Under the pieces are notes generated by a model. It did no database searches. It was not told the origin of the DNA and was given only the letters and a program-made list of their open reading frames with translations. Below are positions 45,133-53,092 of a stretch of DNA of 64,000 nt, in pieces (position 1 is the first letter of the stretch; the number at the start of each line of letters is the position of its first letter). Location: contig NZ_RAPS01000001.1 of the NCBI RefSeq assembly GCF_003610255.1, positions 5,979,001 to 6,043,000 of the forward strand, given 5' to 3'. This DNA is from Streptomyces sp. TLI_171 (GTDB lineage: Bacteria; Actinomycetota; Actinomycetes; Streptomycetales; Streptomycetaceae). Position numbers and translations under genes: made by a program.

Positions 45133-46741
45133 GTGCCTCTGACCAGCAAGAATGAGGATTGTCGAGGTCCTTGTTCCTACCACTGTCGGAGGCACTTCCC
45201 AGGTGAGTCAGCGTGGCGGGTCGTATCCGCGTGTCCGGGTCTCGGGTGGCGGTAACGGGGTGGTCTCCCAGGCCGGTTGGGTGTTGCTGGTGGAAACGAT
45301 CCGCAGGTCCGGGCTCGATACCGCGATATCCGATGCGCTCGCATCGTGGCGCAAGCCCCGGGCGGTGCACGATCCGGGCAAGATCCTTCTGGATATCGCC
45401 CTGGCGGTGGCCTTGGGTGGCGACTGCCTGGCCGACGTCGGCGTGCTGCGGGCCGATCCCGGCGCGTTCGGGCCGGTCGCCTCCGATCCGACCGTCTCGC
45501 GGCTCATCGACACGCTGGCCGCGGCCGGTCCCCGGGCTCTCGCGGCGATCCGGCGGGCGCGGGCCGATGTCCGCGAACGGGTGTGGAAGCTGGCCGGGCA
45601 GGCGGCCCCGGACGCGGACGGGCACGTGATCGTGGACATCGACGGGGTGCTCGTCATCGCGCACTCCGACAAGGAGGCAGCGGCCGCGACCTGGAAGAAG
45701 ACCTTCGGCCATCACCCGCTCATGGCGTTCGTCGACCACGGGGCGGCGGGGTCCGGGGAACCGATGGCGGGCCTGCTGCGGCCGGGCAACGCGGGCAGCA
45801 ACACCGCCGCCGACCACATCGAGGCCGCCCGCCTCGCACTGTCCCAGCTGCCGAAGGAGTACCGGCGCGGACGGCATACCCTGGTTCGCACGGACTCCGG
45901 CGGCGGCACCCACGCGTTCGTGAACCGGGCTGCGGCGCGCGGCAGGTGGTTGTCCTACTCGGTCGGCATGACCATCACCGACCAGGTCCACCAGGCCGTT
46001 CTGCTCGTGCCGGCCACGGCCTGGACGCCGGCGGTCGAGCCCGGCGGCGAGGTCCGTGACGGCGCCTGGGTGGCCGAGCTCGCCGGAGACGTCCTCAAGG
46101 GATGGCCGCCGGGAATGCGGCTGATCGCGCGCAAGGAACGACCCCACCCGGGAGCGCAGTTGCGCTTCACCGACGCCGATGGGATGCGGCTGACCTGCTT
46201 CGGCACCAACACCACCGGCACCCCGATCGCCCAGCTGGAGCTTCGGCATCGCCAGCGGGCCCGGGCCGAGGACCGCATCCGCGCGGCCAGGGCCACCGGC
46301 CTGCGCAACCTCCCCCTGCACGAAGCCGCCCAGAATCGAGTCTGGCTGGAGATCGTCCAGCTCGCACTCGACCTGCCGGCCTGGATGCCCATGCTCGCCC
46401 TGACCGGCGACGCCCGCCGGTGGGAGCCCAAGCGCCTGCGACTACGACTGTTCTCCGCCGCCGCCCAGCTCGTCACCACCGGCCGCCGCCATTACCCCGC
46501 CTCGCCCGCCACTGGCCCTGGACCGACGTGATCACCACCGCGTTCGAACGCCTGCAAGCCCTGCCCAATCCCGGCTGACCGGCAACAACGACCACCCCGA
46601 CGAGCAGCCGCACACCTTCGGAGCCGTGGAACCCGACGCCCACCCGACGCGACAGCCGGGCCACCGACACGCCCATCAGCACCCCGACAAGCCGAAACGG
46701 CCCGCCGGACAAACCGACGGACCGTCACGAAAGATCGAGGT
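45133..46741 (+). mobile_element. IS1380-family insertion sequence
   Basis: The left end is near CCTCTGACCAGCAAGAATG and the right end near CACGAAAGATCGAGGTTA, with one transposase gene between them. Two truncated right ends of the same family lie at 10405-10523 and 49605-49745. The right end is abutted by the IS630 element that inserted at TA 46742-46743. Confidence 0.7.
45203..46578 (+). pseudogene. IS1380 transposase with 3' frameshift
   Basis: From about GTG 45203: SQRGGSYPRVRVSGGGNGVV, ILLDIALAVALGGDCLADV, VIVDIDGVLVIAHSDKEAAA (first Asp region), LVRTDSGGGTHAFVN (second Asp) and LPLHEAAQNRVWLEIVQLALDL, as in IS1380/DDE_Tnp_1 proteins. Near 46495 one base is missing. The conserved end LARHWPWTDVITTAFERLQA continues in another frame to a stop at 46578. 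Only the last ~25 residues are affected. Confidence 0.82.
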
Positions 46742-46743
46742 TA

Positions 46744-47889
46744 CTCAGGTTGAACTCGCTATGTCGGTGATCAGGCCGGTCGCGGCCAGGCAGCCGTCGA
46801 TGAGCTGAGGCCGATACTGGATCTTTCGGAGGCCGCGTCTGACCGTGCGCACGAGGTGGTCGGGATCGGCGAAGGCGACGTTGGCCAGGAAGCCTCGCCG
46901 CAGCAGAGACCAAATGCCCTCGACCGGGTTGAGGTCGGGCGCGTACGCGGGCAGCTGGTAGACGGTCAGCCAGTCCTGGGCGGCGATGAACTCCTTCATC
47001 CCGGCGGCCAGGTGGGTGTTCAAGTTGTCCCAGACCAGGACGATCGGGCCGTCGAGCTGGTTGTGCGCGGCGACGATCAGGTCGCGGTAGTCGGTCCAGG
47101 CGAAGCTCTTGCGGCCCTTGCTCCGGCCCTGGCCGTCGTCCGGCCTGGGCCGGTAGATCAGCCGGGAGCGCTCACCGGCCTTGTAGCAGGTCAGGGCGGC
47201 GATCGAGACCCGTCGGCGGGAGCGGCCACGCACACGGACAACGGGTGTGCGGCCGCGGCGTCCCCAGGTGCGGGCCCGCGCCGGCGTCATCGAGACCCCG
47301 GCCTCGTCCTCGAACACCAGCCAGGCCCCGAGCGCCGCCACTAGGCTTTTACCTGCGGCCACACCTGCTTCTTCCACATCTCGACCGCCCCGTCGTCGCG
47401 CTCGACCGCCCGGCGGACCGGCTGCTGACACGACCAGCCGTTGCGCCGCATCAGCTTCCACACACCCTGGACCGTGTACGAGACGTGGAACCGCCGGCCA
47501 ATCAGCGTCTTGATCCGCGCCAGCGTCCACCGCTGGTCCTCCCAGCCGTGAGCGAGCGGCCCCTTCTCCAACTCCCGCTCCAGCTGGGCGAACTGCCGCT
47601 CACCGAGCCGGGGCAGCGACTGCGGCCCCTTCGACTCCAACGCCGCCGAGCCACCGTCCCGCCAGGCCCGGCGCCACCGCTCGACCGCCCGCACCGTGAC
47701 CCTCAAGTCACGGGCGATCATTCCGTTGCCGTCACCACGCTCGAACCGCTCGGCGGCATCAAGCCGCACCCGCTCCCGGCGCTGCTGTTCCTGGGCAGTG
47801 AACCCGCCCCCCTGCGCGTATCGCACGAATGAGGCATACCCACCGATCGACAGCCCTCAGCACCCACGACAAGGCGAGTTCAACCTGAG
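46744..47889 (-). mobile_element. IS630-family insertion sequence with TA duplication
   Basis: 1146 bp. Ends CTCAGGTTGAACTCGC (left) and its inverse GCGAGTTCAACCTGAG (right), flanked by TA at 46742-46743 and 47890-47891. TA duplication is the hallmark of IS630/Tc1-mariner elements. The element looks complete. Confidence 0.92.
46745..47826 (-). CDS. IS630 transposase in two overlapping frames
   Basis: The first frame (47826-47341) gives the paired helix-turn-helix region (RLDAAERFERGDGNGMIARDL, WTLARIKTLIGRRFHVSYTVQGVWKLMRRNGWS). The second frame (read from about 47350 to 46745) gives the DDE domain: AWLVFEDEAGVSMTPARART (Asp), IVLVWDNLNTHLA (Asp) and APDLNPVEGIWSLL (Glu). The change of frame falls at GGTAAAAGCC, a slippery run usual for IS630. 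The stop lies inside the terminal repeat. Confidence 0.87.
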
Positions 47890-47891
47890 TA

Positions 47892-48041
47892 GCTCCTCTA
47901 AACAATGGGATGAAACGCCCTCTAATGCAGCCCAAAGGGTAAGAGAGTTGCCCTAAGTGCCACAGCATGCATCGGTTGGTGGCGTGGCGAGGCGGTCGCG
48001 ACTAAGATCAACGGCGAAAAGTATAAAGGAAATGACAGGCG
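47892..48041. other. Start of lower-GC pocket
   Basis: Base composition falls clearly after the IS630 end and stays lower to about 49.4 kb. This short stretch holds no ORF; the sequence TATAAAGGAAATGACAGGCG just before 48042 may serve as a ribosome site. Confidence 0.4.
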
Positions 48042-48275
48042 ATGGCCGGACACGTCAGGCGATTCGATTTTGACGCCATGAGGGCGGCGGCGGAGGCTAG
48101 TTTGATGAACGACCCCATCGGGGCCGGGGGATTGGCCAGCCAATGTACCCCGCATGCGAATGCCGACAATGCGTCGGCGGAACTCTCCTCCGAGGGTAGA
48201 TTCTTCTATTGCGGGTTGGCCAACCCGAGCCGAGTGGCTGCGGTGCCAATATTGCCAACCAATCTAGAATTCTAG
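48042..48275 (+). CDS. Small protein, possible precursor peptide
   Basis: 77 codons from ATG 48042. The head FDFDAMRAAAEASLMNDP looks like an amphipathic leader. A Gly-rich turn (IGAGG) and a C-terminal part with two cysteines (Cys35 in LASQCTPHA, Cys57 in FFYCGLANP) follow. There is no clear signal peptide and no perfect lipobox. It is the only ORF between the IS630 element and the Lgt-like gene on the same strand. The reading is uncertain because third-position GC is only moderate, as throughout this pocket. Precursor of a modified or lipidated peptide is a hypothesis. Confidence 0.4.
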   Translation: MAGHVRRFDFDAMRAAAEASLMNDPIGAGGLASQCTPHANADNASAELSSEGRFFYCGLANPSRVAAVPILPTNLEF

Positions 48276-48509
48276 CAGGATGCTGACCCTGTCATTCGAT
48301 AGAGTCCAAAGAGCGCTTCTGGCATGGGGTGGCATGGATCGTTCGGTGTCCTGTCAATAGGGAGAGAAGGGATCGCTCCCTGACTTGAAAAATCCAATGC
48401 GCGGCAGGCTCATGCGTGACCAGGCAATGCAGGAAATTGCCAATACGTTCCCCCTTTCCTGATATTGCGCGCGGTCAGAATTTTGGCACTACCAAGCGGA
48501 GGTAAAATA
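48276..48509. other. Intergenic, lower GC
   Basis: About 230 bases without a supported gene; nothing recognised beyond the GGAGG ribosome site just upstream of 48510. Confidence 0.4.
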
Positions 48510-49385
48510 ATGATCACGCCAGACCCGCCTCGCTCGAATTCTTCCGAGTCGCACTCCGTTACGATAGGGCCAAGGGGAGCGGGAGACTTATCTGGCGAGA
48601 TTGGATGTCTTCATCGAACTGCTGCGCGTGCGGTTGAGAGATTTATTCAACTGTCCCATCGGGTGGCTCGACGCGGCCGCTATCATCCATATTTTCTTGC
48701 TTCAGATATCGCGCTTATGTCTTGTCTTGGCGTGGCGTTGGCGGTCGCGCACCTGTGGGGCAATGTGCAATGGTGGCGATTGGCGGTACCGCTGGCCTTG
48801 ATCAAATCGATCGGCTATCCGCTCTTCTTGAAGATGAAACTCAAAGTGGTTGGTACGCCTGCCCGATCATTCCTTCAGGACGTTGTTCTGTTCATTGTGC
48901 CCGGCAGTCTCGCCCTCTCCCTGGCCTTTGGCATGACCGCCCAAATCGCGACGGATTATCTCGGATTGGCCCTCCCTGTAATGCTGGCTGTCTATCGCAT
49001 CGGTTGTCTGGTGGGCGGGTGTTGCTATGGGCGGCCCAGTCCGGGGGGTATCACATACGACTCCGAGCTTGTCGTAGCGGCGCGAACACGATGGCGTCGA
49101 TTCGATCCTGGCCCAGCGCCCAATGAGCGGGTCCTGCCCCTACAGCTCGTCGATTCTGGCATTAATATCGTAATCGCAGCGGCGCTGTTCATGCTCGCCG
49201 CGAATGTTCCGCCTCCGGTGCCCCTGCTTCCCGCATTCCTCGGGTCCTATAGCGCAGCCCGCCTAGCGATGGAGCGCTTGCGTGGACACCGACACCGCCC
49301 CATATACGGTCCCTTGTCTGAGGCGCAATGGACAGCACTAATTGTGATCGCTGCCTCGGGCATTTGGATGGGGGTAGTAGTGTAA
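48510..49385 (+). CDS. Lgt-like (prolipoprotein diacylglyceryl transferase family) membrane protein
   Basis: 291 codons from ATG 48510, seven bases after GGAGG. A polar head of about 60 residues is followed by about seven hydrophobic helices. Residues 163-174 read RIGCLVGGCCYG, the motif of Lgt-like proteins, followed by VLPLQLVDSGIN, where Lgt has its HPTQLYE-like segment, and YSAARLAMERLRGH near the C-terminus, matching the FR/E-containing end of the family. Canonical Lgt transfers diacylglycerol to a lipobox cysteine. This one lacks the full bacterial Lgt set of motifs, so substrate and activity may differ. Codon use is of lower GC than in nearby genes, suggesting acquisition. It may act on the small protein at 48042 (inference). 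Confidence 0.75.
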   Translation: MITPDPPRSNSSESHSVTIGPRGAGDLSGEIGCLHRTAARAVERFIQLSHRVARRGRYHPYFLASDIALMSCLGVALAVAHLWGNVQWWRLAVPLALIKSIGYPLFLKMKLKVVGTPARSFLQDVVLFIVPGSLALSLAFGMTAQIATDYLGLALPVMLAVYRIGCLVGGCCYGRPSPGGITYDSELVVAARTRWRRFDPGPAPNERVLPLQLVDSGINIVIAAALFMLAANVPPPVPLLPAFLGSYSAARLAMERLRGHRHRPIYGPLSEAQWTALIVIAASGIWMGVVV

Positions 49386-49867
49386 AATATTGCTTTCTGT
49401 GCCAGCCTGTCTACCGGGGCCAGGGGCGTTCAGGGGCGTTTCGAAGTCCTGGTGATCATGGGAAGTTATTGGTCATGACGGTATGATTCGTGGCGACTGA
49501 CCCATTTCCAGGGCAACGAGGCCACGATTGACCTCGATTCGTCAGCGGTTGACGGGTCAGGTCCGCTTGAGTGGTGTATCGACACCCATTGGGTGATCCG
49601 GTTTCAGGTTAGCCTCGATCTTGCATGACGGCTCGTCAGTCTGGCTGAGCGGGCCGTTTCTGCTTGTCCGGGCTGGGGTTTCTGCCTGTCGAAATACCGA
49701 GGGCCCGGCTGTTGCGTCGGGTGGGTGGCTGCGTAGGTGAGAACTGAGAGCGGTTGTTGGCGGCTTCGGCGAGCGGCTGCGGGTCGGCCAGCCGGGGAAC
49801 GTTGCCGAGAGATGAGAGCGCCGGGGGCGGTCGAGGCTGTGTCAGCGGCCTCCGGTTGTATTGCCGC
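49386..49867. other. Intergenic with IS relic
   Basis: 480 bases after the Lgt-like gene. Apart from the IS1380 right-end relic (49605-49745) I see no feature. Confidence 0.45.
49605..49745 (-). repeat. IS1380-type right-end relic (copy B)
   Basis: On the minus strand it matches the end of the IS1380 element (GAAACGGCCCGC, then GACGAGCCGTCATGCAAGATC, GAGGCTA). Copy A at 10405 shares the same last 40 bases. The transposase gene is gone. Confidence 0.65.
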
Positions 49868-50305
49868 GTGAGCGTCTACGAAGTGATCAAGCAGTTGCCC
49901 GAGCCCGAGACGGTGCGAGCCCGCTCGAAGGCGATGGCGATGCTGGACGCCGTCCTGAGCCCGGAGTGGCAATCGTATGAGACCCGGTGGGCTCCGGGTG
50001 AGGAGATAGCCTCGATGCGGGACGGCAGCGGGAACGACTACGTCATCGTCTTCTCTGCGACTGGGGTCTATGCCCAGGCGTGCAATCACGAGTCGCCGAT
50101 CAGCGCCTACCGTGTCTCGCCGCCGACGCCGTGGCCTGGTCTGTTCGACTCGCTTGCCGAGGTTTTTCGTTCGCTTGCGCAGGAGCCCGTGTTCGAGGAC
50201 AGCAGCGGTGTTCCCAGGGCCACCGTCTGTCTATGGCGGGAGCGCACGGACTGCGCGTGGAGATGCGGCGACGTCCTCGTCCCTGACTGGGCGTTTCATC
50301 CGTGA
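49868..50305 (+). CDS. Conserved hypothetical protein
   Basis: 145 codons from GTG 49868 (the open frame upstream reads through IS relic sequence). The features ARSKAMAMLDAVLSPEWQS, YETRWAPGEEIASMRDGSG, YVIVFSATGVYAQACNHESP, PWPGLFDSLAEVFRSL and TVCLWRERTDCAWRCGDV resemble a family of uncharacterised proteins common in Streptomyces. It is probably a soluble alpha/beta protein of cytosolic location. No partner gene is beside it, and it is framed by IS sequences. Confidence 0.7.
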   Translation: MSVYEVIKQLPEPETVRARSKAMAMLDAVLSPEWQSYETRWAPGEEIASMRDGSGNDYVIVFSATGVYAQACNHESPISAYRVSPPTPWPGLFDSLAEVFRSLAQEPVFEDSSGVPRATVCLWRERTDCAWRCGDVLVPDWAFHP

Positions 50306-50799
50306 TTCCAAGGCTCATGTTCCGCGCCAGGTCGGGGTGGACTCTCCGGTGAGTCGGCAGGTCATGAGGTTGATCATCGCGACGTGGACCATGGCTTCGG
50401 AGCGGGCCGGGAGGGCTTCGTAGTCGCGGGCGAGTCGGCGGTGGTTCATGAGCCAGCCGAAGCTCCGCTCGACGACCCAGCGACGGGGCTGGACGACGAA
50501 TCCCCTGGTCGCGGGGTCACGGCGGACGATCTCGACGTCGATGCCCAAGGCTGCGCCGTGTTCGACGACGGTGTTCTTGTAGCCCATGTCGGCCCAGGCC
50601 TTGCTGATACCGGGGTGGTGGGTGGCGACCGTGGTCAGGAGCTGTCGGCCGGCGGCGTTGTCCTGGACGCTCGCGGCGGTGACCAGCACGACCAGGAGCA
50701 GGCCGATCGTGTCGGTGACGATGTTTCGCTTCCTGCCCGCGATCTAATGGGCGCCAGTTGCACGATCGGAGCCCCGCTCGTTGCCGGCCGCCGGCGTCA

Positions 50800-51060
50800 G
50801 CACAACGTCCTCCCACGATCCGGGCCCGCGAGCCCTCAAAGAAGACTGACGTGCGCTGGCGCTCGCCGCCGACGACGAGCGCCACCCCTTGATGACCGAT
50901 GATCATCATGGTTCAAGCCTCCTGTGGGGACCACCTCCTACGTGATCGGGAGCCACCAGCTCCGTTCGAGACTGAGGGCCCCGCAGGTCGCTGGGGTCAT
51001 GAACGGCTAATCGGATGTCGGGCCACCGAGCCCTTCCATTAGAGAGACGCATGCCCTGCA
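50800..51060 (+). ncRNA. Candidate IS110 bridge RNA with target and donor loops
   Basis: Two similar loops are seen, each a GGGC/GCCC stem with a six-base cap flanked by guide-like sequences. Target loop: CCCACGATC (50812-50820) matches the left target CCCGCGATC (50736-50744) in 8 of 9 bases. The stem is 50822-50835. AAGAAG (50839-50844) is the complement of the right target CTTCTT (54222-54227). Donor loop: ATCGGATGTC (51010-51019) is identical to the element's right end (54213-54222). The stem is 51020-51033. CCATTAGA (51036-51043) is the complement of TCTAATGG spanning the CT core and the left end (50743-50750). Order (target, donor, recombinase) and strand agree with IS621-type bridge RNAs. 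Exact RNA ends are not visible. Confidence 0.7.
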
Positions 51061-51493
51061 CGGCTTCGACCAGCCCAAACGCAGGAAGCAGATGAGAGAA
51101 CTGGAGCAAGTGAGAGTGTTCTGCGGCATCGACTGGGCCAGCGACCACCACGACATAGCCATCGTCGACGAATCGGGTGCGCTCAAGGCCCGGGCCCGCA
51201 TCGACGACAGCGCCGAAGGCCTGAACGAGCTTCTCCGGATGCTCGCCGAACACGGCGACACAGCGGAGAACCCGATCCCGGTGGCCATCGAGACCTCGCA
51301 CGGCCTCCTGGTTGCCGCGTTGCGCGCGACCGGCCGCGCTGTGTACGCGATCAACCCCATGGCCGCGGCGCGCTACCGCGAGCGCCGGACCGTCGCGCGC
51401 AAGAAGTCGGACCACCTGGACGCCTTAGAACTCCTAACGAAATGATCTCCAAGGTGATTGGATCACTCCGGGACTGACGATCCGGGGGTTGGA

Positions 51494-52305
51494 GTGGCTC
51501 GGCCGAAGCCGTGGGAAGTCGATCACGAGCTGTGGGCGGTGATCGATCGGCTGCTACCGAAGGTGGCGCGTCGGCCCCGGCACCCCGGGCGAAAGCGGCA
51601 TCCGGACCGGTTGGTGTTCCAGGGCATCCTGTTCGTCCTGCACACCGGGATCGCCTGGGAGCATCTGCCGCAGGAACTCGGCTTTGGCTCGGGCATGACC
51701 TGCTGGCGCCGCCTGGCCGAGTGGACCGAGGCTGGAGTCTGGCCCCGACTGCACGAGGTCCTTCTGGCCAAGCTTCGCAGCGTGAACGCCCTGGACTTCT
51801 CCCGGGCCGCCGTCGACGGCTCCCACATACGGGCATTGAAAGGGGATCAAAGACGGGACGAAGCCCTGTTGACCGGGGTAGGACGGGCAGCAAGCATCAC
51901 CTGATCGCCGATGCCACCGGTATCCCGCTCGCCGCCACCTTGACCGGCGGCAACCGCAACGACGTCACCCAGCTGATCCCGCTGCTTCAGGCGGTGCCGC
52001 CGGTGAGGGGCAAGCGAGGCCGGCCCCGGCGCCGCCCGGACGTGGTGCTGGGCGACCGCGGCTACGACCACGACAAGTACCGCCGCCTCGTCCGGGATCT
52101 CGGCGTGAAGCCGCTGATCGCCCGCCGGAGCACCGAGCACGGCTCGGGCCTGGGCACGCAACGCTGGGTCGTTGAACGAGCATTCGCCCACCTGCACTGG
52201 TTCCGCCGCCTGCGGATCCGCTGGGAGATCCGCGACGACATCCACGAAGCCTTCCTCGCCCTCGGATGCGTACTGATCTGCTGGCGCCGCCTGAACTCCC
52301 GATAG
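51494..52305 (+). CDS. IS5-family transposase in two overlapping frames
   Basis: The first frame from about GTG 51494 to 51904 gives ELWAVIDRLLPKVARRPRH, FQGILFVLHTGIAWEHLPQE and AAVDGSHIRAL. Near GGGATCAAAGACGGG (51842-51856) it passes to the -1 frame, which continues to 52305 with TGIPLAATLTGGNRNDVTQL, LGDRGYDHDKYRRL, VVERAFAHLHWFRRLRI and CVLICWRRLNSR. The DDE residues are distributed over both frames. This is the normal state of the IS427-like group; the enzyme is probably functional. Confidence 0.83.
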
Positions 52306-52345
52306 AAGTTCAAGACAGGCACGGCCAACGTTTATGGCCCGGTGG

Positions 52346-52362
52346 CCGACCTCAGGTCGGCT
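52346..52362 (-). terminator. Hairpin at the methyltransferase stop
   Basis: GCCGACC TCA GGTCGGC, a 7-bp perfect stem enclosing the stop codon of the methyltransferase and facing the end of the transposase. A possible shared terminator. Confidence 0.5.
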
Positions 52363-53092
52363 TGCGCCATACGGAGACGTGCTTCGCGGAGTCCTGGGTG
52401 AACGGGGCCCCGTCCCAGTCCGCAACGCGACGTTCCAGTTCGAGCCCAGCGATCCGCGCCATCAGGTCGAGCTCGGCCGGCCAGGCGTACCGGTGCCGGG
52501 AGTTTTCGCGGCGGTAGTGGCCGTCGTCGCCGTCGCGGGTGAAGTGGTGCGAGACGAGCATCTGCTCGACCAGGTCGAAGGTGTCGAAGCCGAGATGCTG
52601 CTGAGAGACGTCGAACGGCACCGCGACCTGGCCGGGCGGCAGGAGCCGCAGCGGCGGCACACCCAGCTCGATGACGAACCGACCGCCGGGCTCCAGATGC
52701 CGTGCGGCGTTGCGGAAGCACTTGACCTGCTCGTCCTGAGTGAGCAGGTTCGTGATGGTGTTGTAGACGAGATAGACCAGGGTGAACCCGCCGGGAACGA
52801 CCGTGGTGGCCATGTCCCCGATGACTACCGGGAGCGTGTCCTCGTCGATCTTGCGCCGCAGCACCGCTGCCATGTGCTCGGACAGTTCGATGCCCACCAC
52901 CGGCACGCCGCGTTCCCGGAGCGGGACTCCCACCCGTCCGGTTCCGATGGCGAGCTCCAGCGCCCGGCCGTCTCCGGCGAGCTCGGCCAGGAAGGCGAGG
53001 GTCGGTCCGAGAACGGCAGCCGAAGACGCCTCGGCCTCCTCGGCGTCGTAGCGGTCGGCGGTCGCGCGGGTCCACACTTCACTGCTCGTCAC
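52352..53092 (-). CDS. Class I SAM-dependent methyltransferase, transposon passenger
   Basis: 246 codons from GTG 53092 (longer starts up to 53227 add Arg/Cys-rich residues that look non-native). The SAM motif is ALELAIGTGRVGVPLRERG, followed by VVGIELSEHMAAVL (motif II acidic residue), LPVVIGDMATT, GFTLVYLVYNTITNL and CFRNAARHLEPGGRFVIEL. It belongs to the Methyltransf_25/11 type with unknown small-molecule substrate. A hairpin overlaps its stop. It lies inside the terminal repeats of the transposon and so is cargo that can move with it. Confidence 0.88.
   Translation of the reverse strand: MTSSEVWTRATADRYDAEEAEASSAAVLGPTLAFLAELAGDGRALELAIGTGRVGVPLRERGVPVVGIELSEHMAAVLRRKIDEDTLPVVIGDMATTVVPGGFTLVYLVYNTITNLLTQDEQVKCFRNAARHLEPGGRFVIELGVPPLRLLPPGQVAVPFDVSQQHLGFDTFDLVEQMLVSHHFTRDGDDGHYRRENSRHRYAWPAELDLMARIAGLELERRVADWDGAPFTQDSAKHVSVWRKPT

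Noticed and set aside
48042..48275. Classical lipoprotein reading of the small ORF
   Set aside because: LASQC has an extra residue relative to a lipobox and no signal peptide precedes it.
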